Made by a program: the position numbers and the translations under genes. A stretch of DNA of 64,000 nt from Idiomarina fontislapidosi (lineage in GTDB: Bacteria; Pseudomonadota; Gammaproteobacteria; Enterobacterales; Alteromonadaceae): positions 455,467 to 519,466 of the forward strand of contig NZ_QJST01000001.1 in NCBI RefSeq assembly GCF_003226255.1, written 5' to 3'. Under the pieces are notes generated by a model. It was not told where the DNA came from and did not search any database. It saw only the letters and a program-made list of their open reading frames with translations. Shown piece by piece: positions 1 through 8,381 of this stretch. Within the stretch, counting starts at the first letter, position 1; each line of letters starts with the position of its first letter.

Positions 1-1
1 G

Positions 2-424
2 AAAGACTTGGTCGTGGTGGGTTATGGTAACTCAGAAATGGATGAGTACGTAAAACCATTCATTGATGAGCAAGATCGTTACTTAACGCCGAACCCAACA
101 CCTGAAGCGGGCTTTTTCTATCGTTCAGATCACTTTAACTTGGCGAAAAAAGGCGTGCCTATGTTGTACGCAAAAGGCGGGAACGACCATATCACCAAAG
201 GTAAAGAGTGGACTGAAGAGCAACGTGCAAAATATGTCGCTGAGGCTTACCATAAGCCAGCGGATGAGTTTGATCCCGATTGGGATTTGCGCGGCACGCA
301 ACAAGATTTGTCAGCGTTCTATCAGTTAGGTCGTTCGCTTGCGAACTCACGAGACTGGCCACAGTGGGCTGAGGGTAATGAGTTCGAAGCAACGCGTAAA
401 GAAACCGAAGAGCAGCGTAAGTAA
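2..424 (+). CDS. M28 family metallopeptidase, C-terminal part
   Basis: The reading frame is open from the window edge, so the N-terminus lies outside. The remaining 140 or so residues match the C-terminal part of M28 zinc aminopeptidases. They include an RSDHFNLAKKGVP segment, whose His is a zinc ligand in the family, a following GGNDHITKG stretch, and the usual YHKPADEFD ending. M28 enzymes are exported peptidases that cleave N-terminal residues from peptides. The signal peptide and the first zinc ligands cannot be checked here. The family call is firm, the substrate unknown. Confidence 0.85.
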   Translation, partial: KDLVVVGYGNSEMDEYVKPFIDEQDRYLTPNPTPEAGFFYRSDHFNLAKKGVPMLYAKGGNDHITKGKEWTEEQRAKYVAEAYHKPADEFDPDWDLRGTQQDLSAFYQLGRSLANSRDWPQWAEGNEFEATRKETEEQRK

Positions 425-490
425 TCTGTTTGCAGGCGGAACGGATTGTTAACGGTGTTGTCCTAGTAGAAAGAGGATTGAGGAGTACCT

Positions 491-835
491 ATGAATCAGT
501 ACAAAAACCGAATCTATGTCCGCCAAGCGAATTCAGGTGGTAGCATTTTGGGCCGTATTCTTGGCGTCATTATGCTACTTGCTATTGTCGGTTTCTCGAT
601 TGCATTTGGTTTGATTATTCTTGCCGTCGGGTTTGTCTTGCTTATCCCTGTGATGTGGAAACAACGTCATGCGATAAAGCAGATGTGGCAGATGCGTAAA
701 CAAGCCAAACAACAGTTTGAGCAGCAACGCCAAGCCCAGCAAGAGGCAGAAAGTCATCATACCGAACGCGATAGTCAAGGTTCCGTTATTGATGGCGAAT
801 ACAAAGATTTATCCGATTCAAAAGATAAGTCATAA
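491..835 (+). CDS. Small membrane protein of unknown function
   Basis: A 114-residue protein with one long hydrophobic stretch (about residues 20-55, rich in Ile, Leu, Val and Gly) that could form one or two membrane segments. It is followed by a Gln/Lys/Arg-rich, probably coiled-coil cytoplasmic tail. An AGGATTGAGGAG ribosome site precedes the ATG. It lies 66 bp after the peptidase and ends at a strong bidirectional terminator, so it may be the last gene of that unit. I do not recognise the family. Confidence 0.7.
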   Translation: MNQYKNRIYVRQANSGGSILGRILGVIMLLAIVGFSIAFGLIILAVGFVLLIPVMWKQRHAIKQMWQMRKQAKQQFEQQRQAQQEAESHHTERDSQGSVIDGEYKDLSDSKDKS

Positions 836-846
836 AGCAATTAAGT

Positions 847-881
847 AAAAAAAGCCCAGCTAAAAATAGCTGGGCTTTTTT
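847..881. terminator. Bidirectional rho-independent terminator
   Basis: A stem of AAAAGCCCAGCTA with its exact complement around an AAAA loop, with A-runs on the left and T-runs on the right. It serves the plus-strand gene ending at 835 and the minus-strand acrB-like gene ending at 896. Confidence 0.9.
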
Positions 882-895
882 GTGTCTTAACGTTG

Positions 896-3800
896 TTACT
901 CTTCTTGTTGCTTGGGTGGGAACACCTTACGCACCGCATAGAAGAATAGTGGAACGAAGAAGATAGCCAGTACTGTACCACCAAGCATACCCCCGATGAC
1001 ACTGGTACCAATGGCGTTACGACTTGCTGCGCCGGCGCCAGAGCTGAGTGCCAATGGCATCACACCAAAGATAAATGCCAGTGATGTCATTAGGATTGGA
1101 CGTAGACGCAAACGGACCGCTTCGAGCGTCGCTTCTAACAAGTCCTTACCTTGCTCCTGTAGGTCTTTGGCGAATTCTACAATCAAGATTGCGTTCCGCG
1201 CCGAAACACCCACCGTCGTTAACAGACCGACTTGGAAGTAAACGTCGTTTTGGATACCGCGCAACATGGTTGCAATAACGGCGCCTAAGATACCCAAAGG
1301 CACAACCAGCATCACTGAGAATGGAATCGACCAACTCTCATAGAGTGCCGCCAAGCACAGGAATACGACAAAGATGGAGATGGTGTACAGGATAGGGGCA
1401 AAGTCACCTGACTGTCGCTCCTGCAATGAGGTACCTGTCCACTCATAACCAATACCGTTAGGCAGTTTACTGATCAACTGCTCCATCGCCATCATCGCTT
1501 CACCGGATGAGTAACCCGCGGCTGCTTGACCTTGGATCTCCATTGCCGATACGCCATTGTAGCTTTCGATACGCTGCGGACCATAGGTCCATTCCCAGCT
1601 TGCGAACGAGCTGAACGGTACCATGTCGCCTTGGTTGTTACGCACGTACCACTCACTGACATCTTCCGGCAGCATACGTGCGTTTGCTTCACCTTGCAGG
1701 TAAACGCGCTTCACACGACCGCGGTCGATAAAGTCATTGATGTACGACGAACCCCAAGCAGCACTGAGCGTATTATTGATATTCTCAATCGTTAAGCCCA
1801 ACGCAGTGGCTTTTTCGTAGTCAACATCAATTTTGAGCTGCGGTGCATCTTCCAAGCCGTTTGGACGCACTTGCTCCAAAATCGGATTTTCAGCGGCCAT
1901 GCCGAGCAATTGGTTACGCGCATCAAGTAAGGCTTGATGGCCCAAATTACCCCGATCCTGTAAGTACAAGTTAAAGCCCGTTGCCGTACCGAGTTCAGGA
2001 ATAGGCGGTAAGTTAAAGGCAAAGATCATCGCCTCTTTTACGCTCGCGAAGAAGCCAAACGCACGCCCAATCACATCGGTAACGTCTTGATCTTCGGTTC
2101 GTTCACTCCAGTCTTTTAATCGTACGAACGCAATACCGTTGTTTTGGCTTCGACCCGAGAAACTAAAACCAACCACCGAGAAGACCGATTGCACCGCATC
2201 TTCTTCGTTGAGGTAGTAGTTTTCGATACGGTCCATGACCGCTACGGATTGCTCCATGGTTGAACCCACGGGCAGTTGCATTTGGGTTAGGAATACACCA
2301 CGGTCTTCGTCGGGTAAGAATGCCGATGGTAGACGCGTGAATAAGAACGCCAACACAGCAACCAAACCAAGATACAACACGCCAAAGCGGATGGTCCGAC
2401 GCAGAATCGAGTGCACGCTATCGCGGTATTTCAGAGTAGCTTTTTGCAACGTACGGTTAAACCAACCGAGCGGTCCCCAACCACCATTTTCTTTATGTTT
2501 GACAGGTTTAAGTAAGGTCGCACATAACGCAGGTGAGAAGATAATAGCAACTAATACCGATAGCCCCATTGAGGTAATAATGGTCAATGAGAACTGACGA
2601 TAAACGGCACCGGTCGCACCTGGGAAGAACGCCATAGGTGCGAATACGGCTGCCATAACCACACCAATAGCAACGAGCGCTCCGGTGATTTGCCCCATGG
2701 ATTTAATCGTCGCTTGTTTCGGCGACAAACCTTCCTCGGACATCAATCGCTCAACGTTCTCTACAACAACGATAGCATCGTCAACCAAGAGACCGATGGA
2801 CAGCACCATACCAAACATGGTGAGGGTGTTAATGGAGAAGCCTGCGATCGCCATGACCCCCATCGTACCCAAGATAACCACGGGAATGGCGAGGGTAGGG
2901 ATGAGCGTCGCCCGAAGGTTTTGCAGGAACACGAACATCAACACGAATACCAAAATAATGGCTTCGATAAGCACCTGAGCAACCTCACTGATCGAGATTT
3001 TGATGAACGGCGTGGTATCGTAAGCCGTAACCATCTTCATCCCATCAGGGAAGTAAGGCTCTAATTCTTCAACGGTCTGCTTCACTGCTTCGGCGGTTGC
3101 AAGTGCGTTGGCACCTGTTTGTAGCTGAATCGCCAAACCAGTAGCCGGGTTGCCATTATAGTTTGCTTGAATCGCGTAGTTTTCCGCACCTAACTCAACA
3201 CGAGCAACATCTTTCAAACGCACTTGCGAGCCATCAGGTAACACTTTAAGCAAAATGTTTTCAAACTGATCAGGCTCGGACATACGTGTCTGCGCGATGA
3301 TCGTCGCGTTTAAACGTTGTCCTTCAACCGCCGGTGCTCCGCCGAGCTGGCCAGCGGCGACCTGTGCGTTTTGAGCACGGATGGCAGATTGCAGTTCAGC
3401 AATTGTCATGTTGTAGTTCACTAACGCATCGGGCTTAACCCAAATACGCATCGCATAGGGTGCACCAAAAATCTGCACACTACCTACGCCTTCAGTACGT
3501 GAAACGGCATCCTGCACGTTAGACGCTAAATAATCGCTTAAGTCTGTTTGTTCATAACGGTCATCCTCCGCCACCATGGCGAGCACCATCAAGAACGAGC
3601 TGCTTGATTTACTGACAGTAATCCCTTGCTGTTGCACTTCCTGAGGCAACTGTGGCGTGGCCTGGGAGAGTTTATTCTGGACCTGTACCTGTGCGATATC
3701 CGGGTCAGTGCCCGAAGCAAAGGTTAAGCTAACGGTCGCACTGCCAGCGTTACTTTGTGAGGAGAAGTATAATAGGTTATCAACACCGGTCATGTTCTGC

Positions 3801-3997
3801 TCAATCACCTTGGTGACGGTATTGGCAACCGTTTCGGCGTTGGCACCCGGGTAGTTAACCTGAATCTCAACCGCAGGCGGTGCAATCGTTGGATACTGCG
3901 CGATAGGGAGCTGGATCAAAGAGATCGTCCCCGCGAGCATCACCAAAATTGCAATCACCCACGCAAATATGGGTCGATTAATAAAAAACTTTGCCAT
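896..3997 (-). CDS. acrB: RND multidrug efflux pump inner-membrane subunit (AcrB-like)
   Basis: A 1033-residue HAE1-type RND transporter of normal length. This class exports drugs, dyes and detergents through a tripartite complex with a periplasmic adaptor and an outer-membrane channel, driven by the proton gradient. The N-terminus [17 protein letters not shown] is typical. The transmembrane proton-relay Asp pair is present in [10 protein letters not shown] (about residue 405), and the usual two sets of membrane helices frame large periplasmic loops. It lies 12 bp downstream of the adaptor gene in one operon. No outer-membrane channel gene is next to it, as with E. coli acrAB, so a TolC encoded elsewhere is expected. 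The paralog (AcrB, MexB, VmeB) cannot be decided from sequence alone. Confidence 0.93.
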   Translation of the reverse strand: MAKFFINRPIFAWVIAILVMLAGTISLIQLPIAQYPTIAPPAVEIQVNYPGANAETVANTVTKVIEQNMTGVDNLLYFSSQSNAGSATVSLTFASGTDPDIAQVQVQNKLSQATPQLPQEVQQQGITVSKSSSSFLMVLAMVAEDDRYEQTDLSDYLASNVQDAVSRTEGVGSVQIFGAPYAMRIWVKPDALVNYNMTIAELQSAIRAQNAQVAAGQLGGAPAVEGQRLNATIIAQTRMSEPDQFENILLKVLPDGSQVRLKDVARVELGAENYAIQANYNGNPATGLAIQLQTGANALATAEAVKQTVEELEPYFPDGMKMVTAYDTTPFIKISISEVAQVLIEAIILVFVLMFVFLQNLRATLIPTLAIPVVILGTMGVMAIAGFSINTLTMFGMVLSIGLLVDDAIVVVENVERLMSEEGLSPKQATIKSMGQITGALVAIGVVMAAVFAPMAFFPGATGAVYRQFSLTIITSMGLSVLVAIIFSPALCATLLKPVKHKENGGWGPLGWFNRTLQKATLKYRDSVHSILRRTIRFGVLYLGLVAVLAFLFTRLPSAFLPDEDRGVFLTQMQLPVGSTMEQSVAVMDRIENYYLNEEDAVQSVFSVVGFSFSGRSQNNGIAFVRLKDWSERTEDQDVTDVIGRAFGFFASVKEAMIFAFNLPPIPELGTATGFNLYLQDRGNLGHQALLDARNQLLGMAAENPILEQVRPNGLEDAPQLKIDVDYEKATALGLTIENINNTLSAAWGSSYINDFIDRGRVKRVYLQGEANARMLPEDVSEWYVRNNQGDMVPFSSFASWEWTYGPQRIESYNGVSAMEIQGQAAAGYSSGEAMMAMEQLISKLPNGIGYEWTGTSLQERQSGDFAPILYTISIFVVFLCLAALYESWSIPFSVMLVVPLGILGAVIATMLRGIQNDVYFQVGLLTTVGVSARNAILIVEFAKDLQEQGKDLLEATLEAVRLRLRPILMTSLAFIFGVMPLALSSGAGAASRNAIGTSVIGGMLGGTVLAIFFVPLFFYAVRKVFPPKQQEE

Positions 3998-4009
3998 TAT
4001 GACGTTCCC

Positions 4010-5170
4010 TTATTTGGAATCTGGCTGTTGACCTTGTGACACGGTCACTTGTGCACCTGGTCTAATTTTCTGCAAACCGGCGGTCACAATACGGTCGCCC
4101 GCCTTGAGCCCCTCGCTAATTAACCACTCGTTATCGATAGCGCGTGCCGTTGTCACCATACGTTGCTCGACTTTGTTGTCGTCGTTAATCAACATGACAT
4201 AAGGACGTCCGCGTACATCGCGTGTCACAGCTTCTTGTGGAATTAGGATGGCGTTATTTAATGTACCCTCGCTGACCTTAGCGCGGACAAACATGCCGGG
4301 GTAAAGGTTATTGTCTGGATTTGGGAATTCAGCACGAAGCAAAATCGCGCCAGTGTCCTGATCGACACTCACCTCAGAGAATAAGAGTTCACCTTCAGTT
4401 TCATAGTCTAAACCGTTTAAATTTAACGAAACCGGTGCATTACCGTTTTGGTTAGCTTCGATACGACCGGATTCGATTTCTGCCTTAAGTTCAAGGAACT
4501 CACGGCTCGATTGATTAATATCGACATAAATCGGATCAAGCTGATTAATGGTCACTAATGGTGTGCTTTGTGAAGCAGTGACCAATGCACCTTCGGTGAC
4601 ATTGGAACGACCAACGATACCGGTAATCGGGGCTTTAACCTTGGTGTACTCGAGGTTAATTTGCGCACGCTTAAGTTGCGCTTCAGCCAGTGCCAACGCC
4701 GCTTTGTTTTGCAAATAAGTGGCTTCAGCCGAATCAAATTCATCTTGACTCACCGCGTTATCAGCAAGAAGCTCTTTCAAACGCTTTTGGCGCAATTCAG
4801 CAACTTTCAGTGCAGCTTGTGCGCTTTCAAAATCAGCTTCTGCGCTGGCGACTTCAGCTTCGTAAACAGCCGGGTCAATTTGATACAACTGCTGGCCCTC
4901 TTCAACTTTTGTGCCTTCCACAAACTTACGTTCAAGAAGCACACCGCTGACCTGAGGACGCACCTCAGCAACACGATACGCAGCTGTACGGCCTGGTAAT
5001 TCATTTTGAATCTCGACCGACTGAGTCTTAATGGTTAGTGCTTCAACGGGAACCGCTTGTTGTTCTCCACCTTGAGCAGCAGCTTGCTGTTCATCACTAC
5101 ACCCGTAAAGGGTAGCGGAGGTGAGCGCAACAGCGAGTACCGCTGCAATAGGAGTATTCCGCTTTTTCAT
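4010..5170 (-). CDS. acrA: RND efflux periplasmic adaptor lipoprotein (AcrA-like)
   Basis: A 386-residue membrane-fusion protein. A lipoprotein signal ends in the lipobox LYGC (Cys24), anchoring it to the inner membrane. The lipoyl/barrel-sandwich, alpha-hairpin (roughly residues 95-170, Ala/Glu/Gln-rich) and beta-barrel regions follow in the usual order. It links the AcrB-like pump to the outer-membrane channel. It is the first gene of the acrAB operon, and its promoter is overlapped by an AcrR-like operator at 5215-5238. Confidence 0.92.
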   Translation of the reverse strand: MKKRNTPIAAVLAVALTSATLYGCSDEQQAAAQGGEQQAVPVEALTIKTQSVEIQNELPGRTAAYRVAEVRPQVSGVLLERKFVEGTKVEEGQQLYQIDPAVYEAEVASAEADFESAQAALKVAELRQKRLKELLADNAVSQDEFDSAEATYLQNKAALALAEAQLKRAQINLEYTKVKAPITGIVGRSNVTEGALVTASQSTPLVTINQLDPIYVDINQSSREFLELKAEIESGRIEANQNGNAPVSLNLNGLDYETEGELLFSEVSVDQDTGAILLRAEFPNPDNNLYPGMFVRAKVSEGTLNNAILIPQEAVTRDVRGRPYVMLINDDNKVEQRMVTTARAIDNEWLISEGLKAGDRIVTAGLQKIRPGAQVTVSQGQQPDSK

Positions 5171-5210
5171 GAACGACCTCTAGTCATAACTATTATCATT
5201 TAACGCATCA

Positions 5211-5240
5211 ATTATACATACATACTTGTATGTTTGTAAA
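5211..5240 (-). promoter_or_regulatory. acrAB promoter with overlapping AcrR-type operator
   Basis: On the minus strand a TTTACA -35 (5235-5240) and a perfect TATAAT -10 (5211-5216) are 18 bp apart. Filling the spacer is a near-perfect palindrome at 5215-5238. Its half-sites TACATACATAC and GTATGTTTGTA are complementary at 10 of 11 positions. From memory this is very close to the E. coli AcrR operator upstream of acrA, which has TACATACAT/ATGTATGTA arms. A repressor here would block RNA polymerase. No TetR-family gene is adjacent. Confidence 0.8.
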
Positions 5241-5241
5241 T

Positions 5242-6252
5242 TTAATATGCGACAGGAAGTACGATCTTGCCGATAGCTTTTCCCGATTCGAGTAATTGAT
5301 GCGCTTCTTTTAATGTGGCTGCAGACATTGCATTCAAGCGCGTGCCCTCGGTGGAGCGAATTTTACCTGCATTAACCAGCTCTGCGACTTGGTTTAGAAT
5401 ATCGCGTTGTGTACTGATGTCGGCGGTTTCAAACAATGACCGGGTATACATAAACTCCCAGTGTAAACTGACACTCTTTTGTTTCATCAAGCGTATATCG
5501 AGGGCTTCCTCTGGGTCGTCGATGATACCAATACGACCTTGGGGTGCGATGACTTCGGTGGCAGTTTGAAAGTAATCTGCGCTATGAGTTAACAAAGCAA
5601 TGTCGGTCGGTTGCGGGAGACCTTCGAGCTGTTGCTTGATGTCCTGATGATGATTAATCACGTAATCCGCACCAAGTTGTTTGACCCACGCTTGAGTTTC
5701 GTCCCGTGATGCCGTGGCAATAACCGTCACATCGGTTAATTGTTTGAGTAATTGGATCATGATGGAACCGACACCGCCGGCCGCACCAAAAATAAGCACA
5801 CAGCGTTGCTTATGCACCGAAGGAACATTCACCTGTAATCGGTCAAAGCTCAGCTCCCAGGCTGTGAGCGAAGTCAACGGTAGGGCGGCGGCCGCCAAAT
5901 CATCAAGTGATTGCGGCGCATGACCCACAATACGGTAATCAACACAGTGATACTCTGCGTTACAACCTGGCTTGCTAATATCGCCTGCGTAATAAACGCG
6001 GTCACCTATTTCAAAACCACTGACTTGAGTGCCTTTGCTTTCGACAACACCCACGGCATCCCAACCGAGAACTTTATAGTCGTCAGCTTGTCCTACACGC
6101 ATACGGATTTTGGTATCCACAGGATTGACCGCAACGGCGGTAACTTTAATTAACAGTTCATTTTCACCCACACTTGGCTTAGGAATATCAATATCAACAA
6201 GCGCCTCTTGTTCGGTGATGGGGAGTGATTGTTTCACGCCGACTGCTTTCAT
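5242..6252 (-). CDS. Zinc-type alcohol dehydrogenase-like / quinone oxidoreductase family protein
   Basis: A 336-residue MDR-superfamily NAD(P)H oxidoreductase. A GroES-like N-terminal half (about 1-125) is followed by a Rossmann fold with the nucleotide motif GAAGGVGS (about 155-162). The structural-zinc Cys cluster of true alcohol dehydrogenases is absent, as in the quinone-oxidoreductase branch (TIGR02817-like). Its substrate is probably a small enone, aldehyde or quinone but is not determinable here. An AAGGAG site precedes the ATG. It ends 71 bp before acrA and could be read through into it, although acrA has its own promoter. Confidence 0.85.
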   Translation of the reverse strand: MKAVGVKQSLPITEQEALVDIDIPKPSVGENELLIKVTAVAVNPVDTKIRMRVGQADDYKVLGWDAVGVVESKGTQVSGFEIGDRVYYAGDISKPGCNAEYHCVDYRIVGHAPQSLDDLAAAALPLTSLTAWELSFDRLQVNVPSVHKQRCVLIFGAAGGVGSIMIQLLKQLTDVTVIATASRDETQAWVKQLGADYVINHHQDIKQQLEGLPQPTDIALLTHSADYFQTATEVIAPQGRIGIIDDPEEALDIRLMKQKSVSLHWEFMYTRSLFETADISTQRDILNQVAELVNAGKIRSTEGTRLNAMSAATLKEAHQLLESGKAIGKIVLPVAY

Positions 6253-6337
6253 CTGGTTTCTCCTTTTGGGGTAAGTGTGGTAAACAATATGACTATACTA
6301 CGTGGTTTTTAAATTTTTGATTATTAACGAGAGAATA

Positions 6338-7144
6338 ATGAATAAAAACGTATTCGTTTTACTACTGACTTTAGTACCTTTATTGGCAACAGCTCAAACG
6401 GGTGAGACCAAGCCCAGTGATAAAGAAGCGGAAGTCATTCAAACCATCGAAGCGCTGCGTGCGCAGCGTGGTGTTGAGTTTAATTATCAACGCCAATCGC
6501 AAATCGGTGACACCCTCCGCATTGAGGAATACTTGGGTGGCAACGAGGATGGCTACCGTTGGCAACTCCTTAGTGAGAACCAGCAAACGCCAAGCAAGGA
6601 GCGGTTAGAAGAATACCGTGATATGCGAGTAACCGAGGCGAAAGCCCGTGCCGAAGAGAAGGGGCCAAGCAAATCGCTTGCTGATTTAATCATTATTGAT
6701 TCACTTGAGTTTGTTAGTGAGTCCAAAAATAACGGTGAACCGGTATGGCAATTTGCGTTTAAACCAAAACTTGATGATTTTTCTGAGTTTGCCGATCAAA
6801 TCGAAGCACGGATCACCTATCTGCCAGAGCAAACGTTGTTAAAACGCATTGCGCTAAAAAATAAAAATGAATTCTCGCCCGCAACGTCGGTGACAGTAGA
6901 GCACTTTTCGATGGAAATCGACTTTATGCGTTTTGCTAACGAGTACACTGTGCCCGTTAGCATGAAACAAAACGCGCAGGGCTCTTACTTATTTTTTAAA
7001 GATTTTCACGACCAAACGTCACGCACGTACTCTAATTATTCATTAGTGCCCAGTGCAGACGATAGCAACGATGAGAACGCGTTAAGCGCCTCCAAGCCTT
7101 GTGGATCCTCAGACAGCAAAGGTAATCGCACCAGCTCGTGCTGA
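6338..7144 (+). CDS. Exported protein of unknown function
   Basis: A 268-residue protein starting MNKNVFVLLLTLVPLLATAQ, a clear cleavable signal peptide. This start, with GAGAG upstream, is preferred over an in-frame start 36 bp earlier. The mature part is hydrophilic with no family I recognise. It describes itself as a periplasmic protein of mixed alpha/beta composition. The last 36 residues are Ser/Asn/Asp-rich and lie over the 3' end of the opposite-strand ArsA-like gene for 109 bp. This suggests that the original stop codon was lost and the tail is a read-through extension. Confidence 0.65.
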   Translation: MNKNVFVLLLTLVPLLATAQTGETKPSDKEAEVIQTIEALRAQRGVEFNYQRQSQIGDTLRIEEYLGGNEDGYRWQLLSENQQTPSKERLEEYRDMRVTEAKARAEEKGPSKSLADLIIIDSLEFVSESKNNGEPVWQFAFKPKLDDFSEFADQIEARITYLPEQTLLKRIALKNKNEFSPATSVTVEHFSMEIDFMRFANEYTVPVSMKQNAQGSYLFFKDFHDQTSRTYSNYSLVPSADDSNDENALSASKPCGSSDSKGNRTSSC

Positions 7145-8052
7145 GCAAAGGTCTTATCTATCTCCTCAAGATAAGCTGCTTCCTGAACGCGTCGTTTTGC
7201 AAGAAAGCTACCATCGGCGTCGTCAGGGAGCACGCGGTTCACAAAAATGCCACCAACCGGTAAATGCTCAGCTCGCAATGCCTTCATCGCGCGCTCTGTT
7301 TCTTGTATGGGCAGCCGTTCAGGCGTCATTACAAAGACGATGGCAGTATGTTGCGCATCCTGCAGCACACGGCGTGTGCGTTGAAATAAACGTTGCCGAT
7401 TTAGCAGTTGCTCGCTGACCGCCTTACTACGCTCTGATAAACCGTCGCTGGCATGCTGATCAGGGTTGGCCATTGGATTATGGACATCCTTACCGGACTT
7501 AGGCGATAAGTGCTTTAAAACACCCTCGAATTCCTCTGAACGGTTTTGTGAACGCAACATGCCTTGTGTCCAAGCCGCCATCGCCTCTGGTAATGTGAGC
7601 AACCTTAGCGTGTGACCCGTCGGCGCGGTATCAAATATTAATAAGTCGTAATTCTGCTCAGACTCATCAATTAGCTTAGCAATACGCTCGAGCAGGGCGG
7701 CTTCTTGTGCTCCCGGAGACTGTTTAGACAAACGCATTTGACGCTCAACTTCGGGGAACAAATCAGGATTTGTGAAGCGTTTCATCTGCTGGGTGACGCG
7801 GTCAATATGAGCAGCCACTTCGCGATCCGGATCAATCTCAAGCGCGGTCAAGCGGTCGCTGATTGATGTGAGTTTATCACCTATTTTTACGCCAAAGGCG
7901 TCAGCGAGACTGTGTGCGGGATCCGTTGAAACGACGAGTACGTTTTTACCTTGCTTTGCAGCAAGGAGGGCAAGAGATGCAGAAACTGTGGTTTTTCCAA
8001 CACCGCCTTTACCGCCGACCAATACTACCTTACGGTCGAGAATCGACTTCAT
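7036..8052 (-). CDS. ArsA/Get3-family ATPase
   Basis: A 338-residue P-loop ATPase of the ArsA/Get3 class. It has the deviant Walker A motif KGGVGKTT at residues 15-22, a switch-like STDPAHSLADAF segment (about 43-54) and the ArsA signature DTAPTGHTLRLL (about 150). Relatives pump arsenite with ArsB or insert tail-anchored membrane proteins. There is no arsB, arsC or arsR nearby, so arsenic resistance is not supported. It lies 22 bp after the cory-CC-star gene and in the cstA operon. This suggests a role in maturing or regulating that transporter, which is inference only. Confidence 0.85.
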   Translation of the reverse strand: MKSILDRKVVLVGGKGGVGKTTVSASLALLAAKQGKNVLVVSTDPAHSLADAFGVKIGDKLTSISDRLTALEIDPDREVAAHIDRVTQQMKRFTNPDLFPEVERQMRLSKQSPGAQEAALLERIAKLIDESEQNYDLLIFDTAPTGHTLRLLTLPEAMAAWTQGMLRSQNRSEEFEGVLKHLSPKSGKDVHNPMANPDQHASDGLSERSKAVSEQLLNRQRLFQRTRRVLQDAQHTAIVFVMTPERLPIQETERAMKALRAEHLPVGGIFVNRVLPDDADGSFLAKRRVQEAAYLEEIDKTFAQHELVRLPLLSEDPQGLEALNAFSSLLSSALGTNE

Positions 8053-8074
8053 AAAGACACCTCAAAGTCGCAGG

Positions 8075-8356
8075 CTAACAGCACCGGAAATGATCAAGGG
8101 GTGAGTGTTCCATTCCCATGCGTTGATGCCAATCATGAAAGCGCTCCAGCATCAAAGGCTGGAGCTCAAGCGTGTAATAAGATGCGGGGTTGGGTACCCC
8201 CATCATTTCGGAAAAGACCAGCATCATGAACAAATCGTCTTCATCGCGTTTAGCGCGCGCAATAGCCGACCGATAGGGTGCGTTGTAAAACTCATTAACT
8301 AACTCACCCGCACGACTAAACCATTGTTGAATCGATTTAATGTTCATGTTGCGCAT
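8075..8356 (-). CDS. cory-CC-star family protein
   Basis: A 93-residue soluble protein ending in Phe-Arg-Cys-Cys immediately before the stop codon. That is the hallmark of the family named cory-CC-star (Cys-Cys-stop), known from small proteins encoded beside ArsA-like ATPases. The N-terminal half is helical with Asp/Glu/Arg-rich stretches. An AAGGAG ribosome site sits 7 bp before the ATG. It lies between cstA (25 bp upstream) and the ArsA-like gene (22 bp downstream), where E. coli CstA-family operons have the small YbdD/YjiX protein. The terminal Cys pair could bind metal or a thiol partner, but no biochemical role is known to me. Confidence 0.8.
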   Translation of the reverse strand: MRNMNIKSIQQWFSRAGELVNEFYNAPYRSAIARAKRDEDDLFMMLVFSEMMGVPNPASYYTLELQPLMLERFHDWHQRMGMEHSPLDHFRCC

Positions 8357-8381
8357 GGTCTTACTCCTTTAAGTCTATGGT

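Noticed and set aside
2235..3064. Open frames on the plus strand opposite acrB
   Set aside because: They are antisense shadows of a well-supported 1033-residue gene and look unlike proteins (Thr/Arg/Asn-rich, no ribosome sites).
7036..8356. Arsenic resistance locus
   Set aside because: The ArsA-like ATPase has no arsB, arsC, arsD or arsR neighbour and lies in the cstA operon.
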